Positions 1 through 8,321 of a stretch of DNA of 64,000 nucleotides are shown here, in pieces. Positions within the stretch are counted from its first letter, which is position 1; the number at the start of each line of letters is the position of its first letter. Under the pieces are notes generated by a model. The model saw only the letters and a list, made by a program, of their open reading frames with translations. It had not been told where the DNA came from and ran no database searches. The position numbers and the translations under genes are program-made. This DNA is from Phycisphaeraceae bacterium (lineage in GTDB: Bacteria > Planctomycetota > Phycisphaerae > Phycisphaerales > Phycisphaeraceae): the NCBI GenBank assembly GCA_028284155.1, contig JANQSF010000137.1:53236-117235 (forward strand), written 5' to 3'.

Positions 1-331
1 ACCGCCCGCGGTTGGCGTCCATCACGACCATGTCGTAGTCGTTGGCGTTCGCGCCGGGCGTCTTGCCGGGCACCCGCCACTCCTGCGGCGAGTTCAAATG
101 CCACTGGTGTGTGAGAAACCAGTTAAACAGGGCGATCGCCCGCCCCTGCGGGTCGCGGTGTTTGGCCGTCGCAAAGGTCACGCAGTCTTCGACCGTCTGA
201 AACGCGCCCTCGCCGGGGTAGTGCGTGTGATCGGTGCGCAGCGTCGGGTCGCCGACGTCAGCCAAGGACGGCGCGGCGCACGCCATGAGTGCGAGCACGC
301 ACACGCATCCCGTTGTTTGGGCATGAGTCAT
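1..331 (-). CDS. Exported protein of unknown function, N-terminus only (cut by window edge)
   Basis: This is the first 110 codons of a gene that leaves the window on the left. The ATG at 331 has a good ribosome binding site, CAGGAG, 7 nt upstream, and the frame is open to position 1. Residues 1-24 form a signal peptide (MTHAQTTGCVCVLALMACA, then APSLA), so the product is exported. The visible mature part is polar and aromatic-rich (DHTHYPGEGAF, FNWFLTHQWH). Planctomycete secreted proteins with transglutaminase-like domains can begin in this way, but too little is visible to assign a family. It is divergent from the PQQ-propeller gene starting near 724. Confidence 0.7.
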   Translation of the reverse strand, partial: MTHAQTTGCVCVLALMACAAPSLADVGDPTLRTDHTHYPGEGAFQTVEDCVTFATAKHRDPQGRAIALFNWFLTHQWHLNSPQEWRVPGKTPGANANDYDMVVMDANRGR

Positions 332-434
332 GGCCGGGCTCCTGCGGATGGTGATTAGGGCCAACAGTATCGTAACCGGTGTGTATCTGTTACGAACCCG
401 ACGGGGCCGCCGCCGATACTGCAGATGAGGAACA

Positions 435-602
435 ACCGCGGATGTCGCGGATAGCACGGATGAAGCGAGGCGTCGGGGCGCGTCTGGATTGATCTAGACG
501 CAATACCGCTCATGAGCCTCAAGCCTTCAATGCACGTATGGCTGACGACGAAGTCCAACTTCTACCGCTCATCCCATCCGTGCTATCCGTGTCATCCGCG
601 GT
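435..602. repeat. Dispersed inverted repeat, family A copy 1 (in the 332-723 gap)
   Basis: The left arm (435-463, beginning ACCGCGGATG) and right arm (574-602) are near-perfect inverted copies carrying the motif GGATAGCACGGAT. The 110 bp between them share nothing obvious with other copies. The same arms recur at 5073-5208 and 41432-41539, with a relaxed version at 33571-33842. The element fills most of the divergent gap between the exported protein at 331 and the propeller gene. No convincing gene was found in this gap: the short minus-strand frame at 355-558 runs through the repeat and has no support. Confidence 0.8.
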
Positions 603-723
603 CAAACCCAATCACCCCATGGCCCCATCGAGCGAGGACGCCTCGCGCACAAGATCAACCGAAATGACACGATCGTCATACGCGACCTGTATAATCTGAC
701 TCATTCTGGCACGAGTGAATCCC

Positions 724-2139
724 ATGATCTCATTCCGAACGAAACGTTTCACCACGGTCGTGGTCGCCGTGATTGGAGCCTGGCTTGGAGCGGCGGTTTG
801 GCCGACGCCCGCGTGGGCCGATTGGCCAACGTACGCCGGCAACGACGCGCGTCACAACGCGTCGGCCCAGTCGCCCACGATGCCGCTCGTCGAAGCGTGG
901 ACGTGGCGGTCACGGCATCGGCCCAAGCCCGCGTGGGGCGGGCCCGCCAAGGCGGACAAGTACAACAAGCCCGGCGTCCTAGCGGCGCGCGTCGCGTTCG
1001 ACACCGCCTTCCACGTCGTCGCGGCCGACGGGCTTGTCTTCTTCGGGTCGTCGGTGGACGACAAGGTCTACTGCCTCGACGCAACGTCCGGCGAAAAGAC
1101 CTGGCAGTTTTACACCGAGGGCCCCGTGCGCTGCGCGCCGACGATCGCCAACGGCCGCGTCTACTTCGGCTCCGACGACGGCGTGCTCTATTGCCTCGAC
1201 GCATACAGCGGCAAGGTCGTTTGGCAGAAGCGTGTCGGACCGAGCGACCGCCGCGTGCCGGGCAACGGGCGGGTCATCAGCGTTTGGCCCGTGCGGACGG
1301 GCGTCGTCGTTCGCGACGGGTTGGTCTACGCCGGCGCCGGTGTGTTCCCGTCCGAAGGTGTGCATCTCAAGGCGTTCGACGCCAACGACGGCACGGTCAA
1401 GTGGCACACGACGATCAACGACCTGCCGATCCAGGGCTACCTGTTGGCCTCGCCAACTCGCCTGTACGCACCGACGGGGCGCGACAACCCGATCGTGTTC
1501 GACCGCAAGACGGGGCAGAGGCTGCTGACCATCACCAAGAGCCAAGGCGGCACGTATTGCCTGCTCACGCCGGACCACCATCTCGTGTTCGGCCCGGGCA
1601 AGACAGGACGACTCGACCTCGTGGAGCAAGACCACAAAGACAAGCTGGCAACGTTCGCGGGCAACCACATGATCGTCGCGGCGGGCATGTCGTACCTGCA
1701 CACGGACACGCAGTTGAGCGCACTCGACCGCGCGACATACCTGGCTGAGTTGAACGCGCGTCGGCCGCTCGAAGCCAAACGCGCGGCGTTGGGCAAGCAA
1801 CTCAAGGCCGTCGCGAAAGACAAGGCGAAGGCCGACCCACTGCGGGCGCAGATCGCGGCGTTGACGAAACAGATCGACACACACGCGAAAAACATGGCCG
1901 CCTGCCTCAAGTGGCGGAACCGGTGCGGCGAGCCGCATGCGCTGATCCTGGCCGGCGACGTGCTGTTCGCCGGCGGCGACGGCAACGTCGCGGCCTACCG
2001 CGCGGCCGACGGGCAACGCGTCTGGTCCGCGAAGGTCGAGGGTCAGGCGCACGGCATGGCGTTTTCCAATGGGCAACTGTGGGTGAGCACCGACGCCGGG
2101 ACGATCCACTGTTTCACGACAAGCAAGGCGAGCGAATAA
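724..2139 (+). CDS. Secreted PQQ-binding-like beta-propeller repeat protein
   Basis: About 471 residues. A signal peptide of roughly 29 residues ends at PTPAWA, just before DWPTYAGNDARHNAS, the usual start of planctomycete PQQ-like propellers. Blade repeats of the form VYCLDATSGEKTWQF and LYCLDAYSGKVVWQ are clear in the first half, and a last blade with GNVAAYRAADGQRVWSA lies near the C-terminus. A charged, coiled-coil-like insertion (about residues 340-395, rich in Ala, Lys and Leu) separates the last blades. Such eight-bladed folds act as periplasmic scaffolds or substrate-binding domains and often lack PQQ. The ATG at 724 is preferred over an in-frame GTG at 715, but neither has a strong ribosome binding site. 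The next gene starts 3 nt after the stop, so the two are surely co-transcribed. Confidence 0.85.
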   Translation: MISFRTKRFTTVVVAVIGAWLGAAVWPTPAWADWPTYAGNDARHNASAQSPTMPLVEAWTWRSRHRPKPAWGGPAKADKYNKPGVLAARVAFDTAFHVVAADGLVFFGSSVDDKVYCLDATSGEKTWQFYTEGPVRCAPTIANGRVYFGSDDGVLYCLDAYSGKVVWQKRVGPSDRRVPGNGRVISVWPVRTGVVVRDGLVYAGAGVFPSEGVHLKAFDANDGTVKWHTTINDLPIQGYLLASPTRLYAPTGRDNPIVFDRKTGQRLLTITKSQGGTYCLLTPDHHLVFGPGKTGRLDLVEQDHKDKLATFAGNHMIVAAGMSYLHTDTQLSALDRATYLAELNARRPLEAKRAALGKQLKAVAKDKAKADPLRAQIAALTKQIDTHAKNMAACLKWRNRCGEPHALILAGDVLFAGGDGNVAAYRAADGQRVWSAKVEGQAHGMAFSNGQLWVSTDAGTIHCFTTSKASE

Positions 2140-2142
2140 ACG

Positions 2143-5034
2143 ATGCACCACCTCACCAAGACCGTCTGCTTGCTCTGCGTTGCGTTCGCGATGTCCGTCG
2201 TGACGGACGTTTTACACGCCGCCGAACCGCAGCCCATTGGCCACTGGCTGTTCCAGCCGCCGTACGCGACCGCGCAGCGCGTCATGAATCGCGTGACGCG
2301 CCAGCGCACCGACGTCGTCGGCACGGCCGCGCTGTGGCAGCATGGCAAGACGGCTGCGCTTATCCTTGACGGGCAAACCAACGAAATCCCGCTGGCCACC
2401 GACATCACCAAGGCCGCGCTTCCCAAGGCCGCGTTCACCGTCGAGGCGTGGGTTCGGCTCGACACCGCGCCGGAATGGGGCGGCATCGTCAGTGTCATCC
2501 AGGACAACGGCAACTACGAGAAAGGTTGGCTGCTCGGCTCGCGCAAAGAGACGTTCGCGTTCGCCCTCTCGACCACCGGCGCGAATGACGGCGACGGCGT
2601 GCTCACCTACCTCACCTCGAAAACGACGTTCAAGAAGAAGCACTGGTACCACGTCGTTGGCACTTATGACGGCAAGACGCAGCGGATCTACATCAACGGC
2701 AAACTCGACAATACGTCGACCGTGCAGTCCGGCGACATCTACTACCCGCCCAAAACGACGTTCACGCTCGGCGCGTACCGCGACGACAACGAGCACTACC
2801 GCATCAACGGCATGCTGCACGAGGTCGTGATCCTCGACGGCGCACTGCCCCCGGAAGTGATCGCGAAGCGATATGCGGCGAAGCAAGCCCTGTTCCCCGA
2901 ACCGCCCAAGCCGTACCGCGTGGCCGTCGGGCCTTACGTCACGTTCGTGAATGACGAGGTCGTCAAGATCACGTGGGAGACCGGCCGACCGGGCGTGTCG
3001 GTCATCGAATACGGCGTCGCCCCCGCCCCCGGAAGCAACGCCATGACCGAGAAGCGTGAAGCGCACACCGACGGCACCACGCACACAGTCACCCTCCACG
3101 CGATCAAGCGCGACACCGAATACAGCTTCCGCATCCGGGCCAAGGGGAGCGACGGCGCCGACCTGGTAAGCCCCGTGTTCCGCTTCGACTCAACATTCAA
3201 CTACCTGCCACGCGACGCCGGCGCTCGGGCGCTCATCGCGTTTGGCAATGGCGGATTGGCGGACAAGATCGTCGAACAAACCGGCATCAAGCAGGGCTAC
3301 GGCCTGCTGCTGGGCGTGACCGAGCAGAACGTCCGACTCGCCTACGACCTGGCACACAGCACGGACATGCAACTGGTCATCGTCGAGCCAGACACGGACA
3401 AGGTCGCGTGGGCGCGGAGCGAACTCGACGGGCGCGGTGTGTACGGCGTCCGCGTGAGCGTGCACCGCGGGTCGCTCGACGCGCTGCCGTATGGCCCGTA
3501 CTTCGCCAACCTCATCGTCGCGCAGCGTGGCACGGACGCGCCGCCACTGCCCAAGGACGCGTCAAAACTAAAACGCCTGCTCCGCCCGCTCGGCGGCGTG
3601 TTGTACGTCACCGGCACGTCGGCCGACGACGCTAATCAATTGAAGCCCTGGCTCGACGCCGGCGGCTTTGACGCCAAACACCGCAAGATTGTCAAGTCAT
3701 CGCGCGGCCACGCCCTGCTTTACATACGGCCCAAACTCGCCGGGTCCGGCGACTGGTCGCACCAGTACGGCACGTCGGCCAACACCGCGTGCAGCGAAGA
3801 CGACCTGGTCACCGGCGACCTGACTGTCGCCTGGTGGGGTCGGCCCGGGCCGCGGCCGATGCCCGACCGCGGGGCGCGCAACCCCGCGCCGCTGGCGGCG
3901 GGCGGCCGACTCTACATCCAGGGCGACCGCATCCTGTTCAGCCTCGACCAGTACAACGGCACGATCCTCTGGTCGATGATGACGCCCAGCCTGCGTCGCA
4001 CCAACATGCCGCGCGACGGGTCGAACATGGCCGCTGCCGACGACTACCTCTACATCGTCTCGGGCCAATACTGCGAAGGGATCGACGGGCAGACGGGGCG
4101 GCGCAAGCTCAAGTTCCGCGTCCCGGAAATCCCGGGCACGCCATCTAATCATGCGTATGACTGGGGCCGACTCGTCGTGCACGGCGACCTGCTGATCGGC
4201 ACGGCTGTCCAGTCCGGCGCCGCGTACCAGGGCGACAACGGCGAGTGGTACGACCACATCAAGCCGAACGAGTACGCCCGCGTCGTCGGCCGATACGTCT
4301 TCGCCCTCGACCGCCACACCGGCCGAGTCAAGTGGATCCGCAAAGGCGGCGTGCTGATCGACTCGACGCTGACGGTCACCGACACGCACGTCTACTACAT
4401 CGAGTCGCGCGACGACGCGGCGATCGGCAGCGACAAGGCCCGCATGACAACCGAACTGAATAAAGCCCAGCACCTGGTCGCGCTCGACCTGTCGACCGGC
4501 CGGACGATGTGGGACAAGGCGCACGACTTCGCACCGGCGACGGTGATGACCTACCTAACTTTTGCCAATGACACGCTGATGGTGACCGGCAGCGACACGA
4601 AGCGCATCTACCACCAGTGGGCGTTCGACGCCAAGGCGGGCAGCACGCTCTGGTCACGCCAGGTCAAAGACAAGAAAGGCCACCACGGCGGCCAGTTGCA
4701 GCACCCCGTCGTCATCGGCGACCGCGTCTTTGTCAACAAACAGGTCGTCGGCCTGCGCAACGGCAGGCTGCTGCAGGACAACGTGGCTGAACGCCGCGGC
4801 TGCGGCACCATGGCCGCGTCGAAACACGCCCTGTTCTTCCGCCACTATTACCACGGCATCTGGGACCTGAAGACCAACGAACGCAAACAGTTCCTGGGCA
4901 TCCGCGGCGGCTGCTGGCTGGGACAGATCCCCGCGGGCGGGTTGTTGCTCGCGCCGGAGACGAGCAGCGGGTGTTCGTGCACGCACGCGCTGCAGACTTC
5001 GGTGGGGTTTGTGCCGCGGGTAAGAGCCAAATAG
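2143..5034 (+). CDS. Multidomain secreted protein: LamG - FN3-like - degenerate methyltransferase-like - PQQ propeller
   Basis: 963 residues with a signal peptide (about 1-26, ending VLHAA). Four regions can be read. Residues 60-245 are a LamG/concanavalin-like lectin fold (FTVEAWVRLDT, GTYDGKTQRIYINGKLDN). Residues 258-350 look like the FN3-like N-domain of purple acid phosphatases (VKITWETGRPGVSVIEYG, EYSFRIRAKG). Residues 360-530 have the beta-alpha rhythm of a Rossmann methyltransferase, with LVIVEPD as the motif-II acid strand, but the glycine loop is degenerate (GLLLGVTEQNVRLAYD). Residues 565-960 are a PQQ-type propeller (ILFSLDQYNGTILW, YVFALDRHTGRVKW). The upstream neighbour is a second propeller protein in the same unit. 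Function is unknown; a cell-surface binding or assembly role is likely. The functional status of the methyltransferase-like part is inference. Confidence 0.85.
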   Translation: MHHLTKTVCLLCVAFAMSVVTDVLHAAEPQPIGHWLFQPPYATAQRVMNRVTRQRTDVVGTAALWQHGKTAALILDGQTNEIPLATDITKAALPKAAFTVEAWVRLDTAPEWGGIVSVIQDNGNYEKGWLLGSRKETFAFALSTTGANDGDGVLTYLTSKTTFKKKHWYHVVGTYDGKTQRIYINGKLDNTSTVQSGDIYYPPKTTFTLGAYRDDNEHYRINGMLHEVVILDGALPPEVIAKRYAAKQALFPEPPKPYRVAVGPYVTFVNDEVVKITWETGRPGVSVIEYGVAPAPGSNAMTEKREAHTDGTTHTVTLHAIKRDTEYSFRIRAKGSDGADLVSPVFRFDSTFNYLPRDAGARALIAFGNGGLADKIVEQTGIKQGYGLLLGVTEQNVRLAYDLAHSTDMQLVIVEPDTDKVAWARSELDGRGVYGVRVSVHRGSLDALPYGPYFANLIVAQRGTDAPPLPKDASKLKRLLRPLGGVLYVTGTSADDANQLKPWLDAGGFDAKHRKIVKSSRGHALLYIRPKLAGSGDWSHQYGTSANTACSEDDLVTGDLTVAWWGRPGPRPMPDRGARNPAPLAAGGRLYIQGDRILFSLDQYNGTILWSMMTPSLRRTNMPRDGSNMAAADDYLYIVSGQYCEGIDGQTGRRKLKFRVPEIPGTPSNHAYDWGRLVVHGDLLIGTAVQSGAAYQGDNGEWYDHIKPNEYARVVGRYVFALDRHTGRVKWIRKGGVLIDSTLTVTDTHVYYIESRDDAAIGSDKARMTTELNKAQHLVALDLSTGRTMWDKAHDFAPATVMTYLTFANDTLMVTGSDTKRIYHQWAFDAKAGSTLWSRQVKDKKGHHGGQLQHPVVIGDRVFVNKQVVGLRNGRLLQDNVAERRGCGTMAASKHALFFRHYYHGIWDLKTNERKQFLGIRGGCWLGQIPAGGLLLAPETSSGCSCTHALQTSVGFVPRVRAK

Positions 5035-5072
5035 GTTGCCGTGATCCTGTGCGCACGACGTCAAGGCAATTG

Positions 5073-5208
5073 ACCGCGGATGTCACGGATAGCGCGGATG
5101 AGGTGCGCGTCGAGCGCAATCGGTTTTCGGCGACGCTGGACTCATCCGACTGCACAGTTCGCTTTCTCATTCAAGACTCTGATCCGCGCTCTCCGCGTCA
5201 TCCGCGGT
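5073..5208. repeat. Dispersed inverted repeat, family A copy 2 (in the 5035-5451 gap)
   Basis: Left arm 5073-5101 (ACCGCGGATGTCACGGATAG...) and right arm 5182-5208 are inverted copies, with 80 bp of unrelated sequence between them. The arms match those of the copy at 435-602. The rest of the 5035-5451 gap holds no supported gene, only the ribosome binding site of the following small gene. Confidence 0.8.
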
Positions 5209-5451
5209 TGATTACTTCTCGGTGTCGTTGCATGAGTGACGCCACGCGGCGACACGCCCACGTCAATGACGCACGCACGCGACGGCGCGACCCAATCGTC
5301 AAAACCATTGCAATCGGGCGACGTACGCAAGCGTTGCCGCGACAAGCATTTGCGTACCAGCGCCAAGCGGCGGCACGCCCCGGCCGGCCGGTTGCTCCCT
5401 TATTCGGCGACGTGTGGGTGAACACGTCGGACACGATCAAGGGGACCGATC

Positions 5452-5862
5452 ATGCAAGCCATCGCCGCAACGACCGCCGCAACGCCGACCGCTCAGTCCG
5501 CGATGCCGAGCGCGGCCGCCGCTTCCGGTGGCTCTGGCAGTGCCGGGGGCGCGATGGCGACCTTGGCGGGGCAGCAGGTCGATGGGTTGTCACAAGGTGG
5601 GGCCGGGGCGACGCAGGGGCTTTGCGGGCAGGACGCGGCCAAGCTGATGACCGCCCTCTGGATGCTTGAACTGCTCACCCGCGACGACGACGAAAAGAAG
5701 GACGACTCGAACATTTCCATGGCTATGCTCGGCCTGCTGGCGACGCAAAACGCGTCCGGTACGAACTGCGCTTGCAGCGCGGCGCCTGTGCACGCGGCGC
5801 AGGCTTACGGCGCGACGCCGGCTCACAACGTTGCGGGCACGCAGGTGAATGTGGTGGCGTGA
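5452..5862 (+). CDS. Small Ala/Gly-rich hypothetical protein
   Basis: 136 residues preceded by AAGGGGACCGATC, an acceptable ribosome binding site. The N-terminal 50 residues are low complexity (Ala, Gly, Ser, Thr, Gln). A helix around residues 60-95 is followed by an acidic stretch (TRDDDEKKDD) and then a Cys pair in TNCACSAAP. There is no signal peptide or membrane segment. It is not recognised as a member of a named family. It stands alone between two gaps of over 300 bp. Reading frame, ribosome binding site and lack of a better frame support a real gene, but with moderate certainty. Confidence 0.55.
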   Translation: MQAIAATTAATPTAQSAMPSAAAASGGSGSAGGAMATLAGQQVDGLSQGGAGATQGLCGQDAAKLMTALWMLELLTRDDDEKKDDSNISMAMLGLLATQNASGTNCACSAAPVHAAQAYGATPAHNVAGTQVNVVA

Positions 5863-6093
5863 TCAAGAGCCCTGAGCGAAGAGTGAACAGCCACAAGCGA
5901 CGAGGGGGATGGGAAGCCGCGACGGGTCTTGTCGCGGCCGCGGGCGAGTCTAATGCCGTAAAGACATTGCGGTGTGACGGCAATGGCGTGACCAACATCC
6001 AAGCTCAGGTGAACTTGAATCGACGCAGATGATTCATCGCGGCGATCGCGGCATTTGCGTAGCCCTTAGTCAATTCTCGCTCATCGCGTCCGC

Positions 6094-6160
6094 CCCTCGT
6101 GGCTCGTGGCTCGTCGCTCCTCGCTAGTCGCTTCTGGGCCTCGTCGCTAGTCGCTGCTTC
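6094..6160. repeat. Short direct repeats of a CTCGTCGCT/CTAGTCGCT unit before trxB
   Basis: A pyrimidine-rich stretch built from repeats of CTCGTGGCT, CTCGTCGCT and CTAGTCGCT. It lies in the 5863-6187 gap just ahead of trxB. Nothing else could be recognised in that gap: no gene, and no clear terminator for the small gene upstream. The repeat may be a low-complexity relic, or a dispersed element like the inverted repeats elsewhere in the window. Confidence 0.5.
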
Positions 6161-6187
6161 CCCCCGCTTCCCCTACAATCGCCGCCC

Positions 6188-7213
6188 ATGCCAAACAACC
6201 CAGAAAAAATCGTCATCATCGGCTCCGGCCCAGCCGGCTGGACGGCCGCGATTTACGCGGCGCGGGCCAACCTCGACCCGCTGGTATTCCCCGGCCGAGC
6301 GGTCAGCAAAGACCTCGTACCCGGCGGGCAGTTGATGCTCACGACCGACGTCGAGAACTACCCCGGTTTCCCCGAGGGCGTCATGGGCCCGCAGATGATG
6401 GAGCTGTTTTTCAAGCAGGCCATGCGGTTCGGCACGCGCGTCGTGACCGACGACGGGATCAAGTCGAACGACGACGTGCAGCACGGGTTGTTCACACCGT
6501 TCCAGAACGTCGCGAGCGTCGACCTGTCGAAGCGGCCGTTCCACGTCGTGGGTGACAACGGTTTCGAGGTCGATGCGCACGCGGTGGTGATCGCGACGGG
6601 CGCGAAAGCCAACTGGCTCGGGCTTGAGAACGAGACACGCTTGGCCCAGTCCGGCGGCGGTGTCAGCGCGTGCGCCGTGTGCGACGGGGCGCTGCCGATG
6701 TTCCGCGACAAAGTGTTGGCCGTGGTTGGCGGCGGCGACTCGGCGGTCGAGGAAGCAAACTACCTGACCAAGTTCGCCGGCAAGGTCTACATGATCCACC
6801 GTCGCGACGAATTGCGGGCCAGCAAGATCATGCAGGACCGCGCGCTGAACAACGAAAAGATCGAGATTCTCTGGAACAAAACGGTGATCGACGTGCTCGG
6901 CGACGACGTGATCACGGGCGTCAAACTCCAAGACACACAGACCAACGAAGAAAGCGAGCTTGAAGTCGGCGGCCTGTTCATGGCCATCGGCCACACACCG
7001 ATCACCGGCTTCCTCGACGGCCAACTCGAAACGGACGACGCGGGCTACGTCAAACTGAAAGACCCGTACCGATCGACGACGGAGATCGAAGGCGTATTCG
7101 TGGCCGGCGACGTGGCGGATCATGTGTATCGACAAGCCATCACGGCCGCGGGCATGGGGTGCAAGGCCGCGATCGACGCGGAGCGGTGGTTGGCGGAGCA
7201 AGGGGTGGAGTGA
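6188..7213 (+). CDS. trxB: Thioredoxin-disulfide reductase
   Basis: 341 residues, close to the usual 310-340. It uses NADPH and FAD to reduce thioredoxin in the cytoplasm. The N-terminal FAD-binding GxGxxG is seen as IIGSGPAGWTA (10-20). The redox-active pair is CAVC at 162-165, where most family members have CATC or CAVC. The NADPH-binding motif VVGGGDSAVEEA follows at about 173-184, and the late FAD motif GVFVAGDVAD is near residues 297-306. Position of the CxxC between the two nucleotide-binding halves is that of the low-molecular-weight TrxR type. It ends just before a bidirectional terminator shared with the convergent ruvA. Confidence 0.95.
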   Translation: MPNNPEKIVIIGSGPAGWTAAIYAARANLDPLVFPGRAVSKDLVPGGQLMLTTDVENYPGFPEGVMGPQMMELFFKQAMRFGTRVVTDDGIKSNDDVQHGLFTPFQNVASVDLSKRPFHVVGDNGFEVDAHAVVIATGAKANWLGLENETRLAQSGGGVSACAVCDGALPMFRDKVLAVVGGGDSAVEEANYLTKFAGKVYMIHRRDELRASKIMQDRALNNEKIEILWNKTVIDVLGDDVITGVKLQDTQTNEESELEVGGLFMAIGHTPITGFLDGQLETDDAGYVKLKDPYRSTTEIEGVFVAGDVADHVYRQAITAAGMGCKAAIDAERWLAEQGVE

Positions 7214-7243
7214 TTCTGAGAGAGTAGCTTTGGATTGTTAAGC

Positions 7244-7273
7244 AAAGCCCGCCGACGGCCGTCGGCGGGCTTT
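7244..7273. terminator. Bidirectional terminator between trxB and ruvA
   Basis: A perfect 30-bp palindrome: AAAGCCCGCCGACGG followed directly by its exact inverse. The A-run on one side and T-run on the other make it usable in both directions. It sits between the stop codons of the convergent trxB and ruvA genes. Confidence 0.85.
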
Positions 7274-7285
7274 ATTGAATCACTC

Positions 7286-7960
7286 TCACCCACCCGCCTT
7301 GATCTGATACACCCGCGCGACCAACGCCTGCACGTCGTCCGGTGCGTCGTCGGCGCGGAGGGCGGTGTCGATCCACGTGACGACCTGCGCGCGGTTTTCG
7401 CCCAGTTGAATGAGGACTTCCATTGCCTCGCGTGCGAGGCTCGTCGCGGGCGGCGCGGCTGCGCCGTCGGCGGCGGTCGCCGTGTCACCTGCACCGCCGC
7501 GGTACGCGTCGGCCGACACGAACGCATCGATCTTACCGTGCAACGTCGCGACGATCGTCTCGGCTGTGCGTTTGCCGATCTCGGGCAGGCTTTTCAGCAG
7601 CGCGACGTCGCGGTCGGCGATGGCCGTGGCGATCTGCGCGGTCGAGAGCGTCATCGCACGTAACGCCTTGCGGTGGCCGATGCCTTTACAAGTCGTGAAC
7701 AGCTCGAAGAACCGGCGGTCGTCGATGGTCAGGAAGCCGGCCAAACGTGGGAACATCGACGCGCCCTGCGCGCTGCCCTCAAACCAGTTGAGCGTGTGCA
7801 GCGTGACGGGCTGATCGATCGAACCGCCCAGCCGCGCGGCCGTGTACCCCGTGAGCAGGACTTCATAGGTCAGGCCACCGACCGTACCCTCTTCGGCCAA
7901 GTCGATCAGGGCCGAGCCGTTCTCGACGTGAGCGAGTCGGCCTCGGATGCTGGCGATCAT
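7286..7960 (-). CDS. ruvA: Holliday junction branch migration protein RuvA
   Basis: 224 residues, slightly longer than the usual 190-210. RuvA tetramers bind Holliday junctions and load the RuvB motor during recombination repair. The N-terminal OB-fold starts MIASIRGRLAHVENGSALID. Two helix-hairpin-helix motifs follow: the first around residue 95 (CKGIGHRKALRAM) and the second around residue 125 (LPEIGKRTAETIVATLHGK). A flexible Ala/Gly-rich linker (about 155-175) leads to the small C-terminal domain III that contacts RuvB (ALRADDAPDDVQALVARVY). No ruvB or ruvC lies next to it, so the ruv genes are dispersed here. Similar palindromes flank the gene on both sides. Confidence 0.93.
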   Translation of the reverse strand: MIASIRGRLAHVENGSALIDLAEEGTVGGLTYEVLLTGYTAARLGGSIDQPVTLHTLNWFEGSAQGASMFPRLAGFLTIDDRRFFELFTTCKGIGHRKALRAMTLSTAQIATAIADRDVALLKSLPEIGKRTAETIVATLHGKIDAFVSADAYRGGAGDTATAADGAAAPPATSLAREAMEVLIQLGENRAQVVTWIDTALRADDAPDDVQALVARVYQIKAGG

Positions 7961-8004
7961 GGGCGGGTCGCGCGGAGGTGAGGTGAATGATCGAATGTCG
8001 CGTT

Positions 8005-8031
8005 AGCCCCGCCGACGGCGGTCGGCGGGCT
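8005..8031. terminator. Palindrome between tRNA-Leu and ruvA, probable tRNA terminator
   Basis: AGCCCCGCCGAC and GTCGGCGGGCT form a strong hairpin with a 4-nt loop. It matches the core of the trxB/ruvA terminator (GCCCGCCGACGG) but lacks a T-run. Placed after the 3' end of the minus-strand tRNA, it could end that transcript. Confidence 0.5.
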
Positions 8032-8056
8032 CTTGGCGATCGTCGGTTCTTGAGAA

Positions 8057-8142
8057 TGCGGGCGAGAGGATTCGAACCTCCACGGGGTTTTATCCCCACC
8101 AGGCCCTCAACCTGGCGCGTCTGCCAATTCCGCCACGCCCGC
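8057..8142 (-). tRNA. tRNA-Leu (anticodon GAG)
   Basis: 86 nt. The acceptor arms GCGGGCG and CGCCCGC pair fully and are followed by discriminator A. The D-arm region carries TGGCGGAATTGGCAGACGC, the anticodon stem-loop is CCAGG-TTGAGGG-CCTGG (anticodon GAG, reading CUC/CUU), a long variable arm (GTGGGGATAAAACCCCGT) marks a class II tRNA, and the T-arm contains GGTTCGAATCC. CCA is not encoded. The long variable arm and the anticodon both say leucine. Confidence 0.97.
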
Positions 8143-8321
8143 GTGGCTGTGCGATCGGCCGAGCGCGGGGGCTTGGCCGAGCAGCCAAGAGTATAGCCGT
8201 GCTGGGCGGGTTGTCGAGGGTGTACACACGTCACGAGCCGAGCCAGCAACTCAGGCGCGCACGGCCCAACGACGGCCGCGCACAGAATCACGTGAGCGCG
8301 CATGGTGCGGACTAAGTTCGA

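Noticed and set aside
355..558. 67-codon minus-strand frame in the first gap
   Set aside because: It runs through an arm of a dispersed repeat and has no ribosome binding site or recognisable sequence.
979..2151. 390-codon minus-strand frame
   Set aside because: Antisense to the PQQ-propeller gene, which has a signal peptide and clear repeats.
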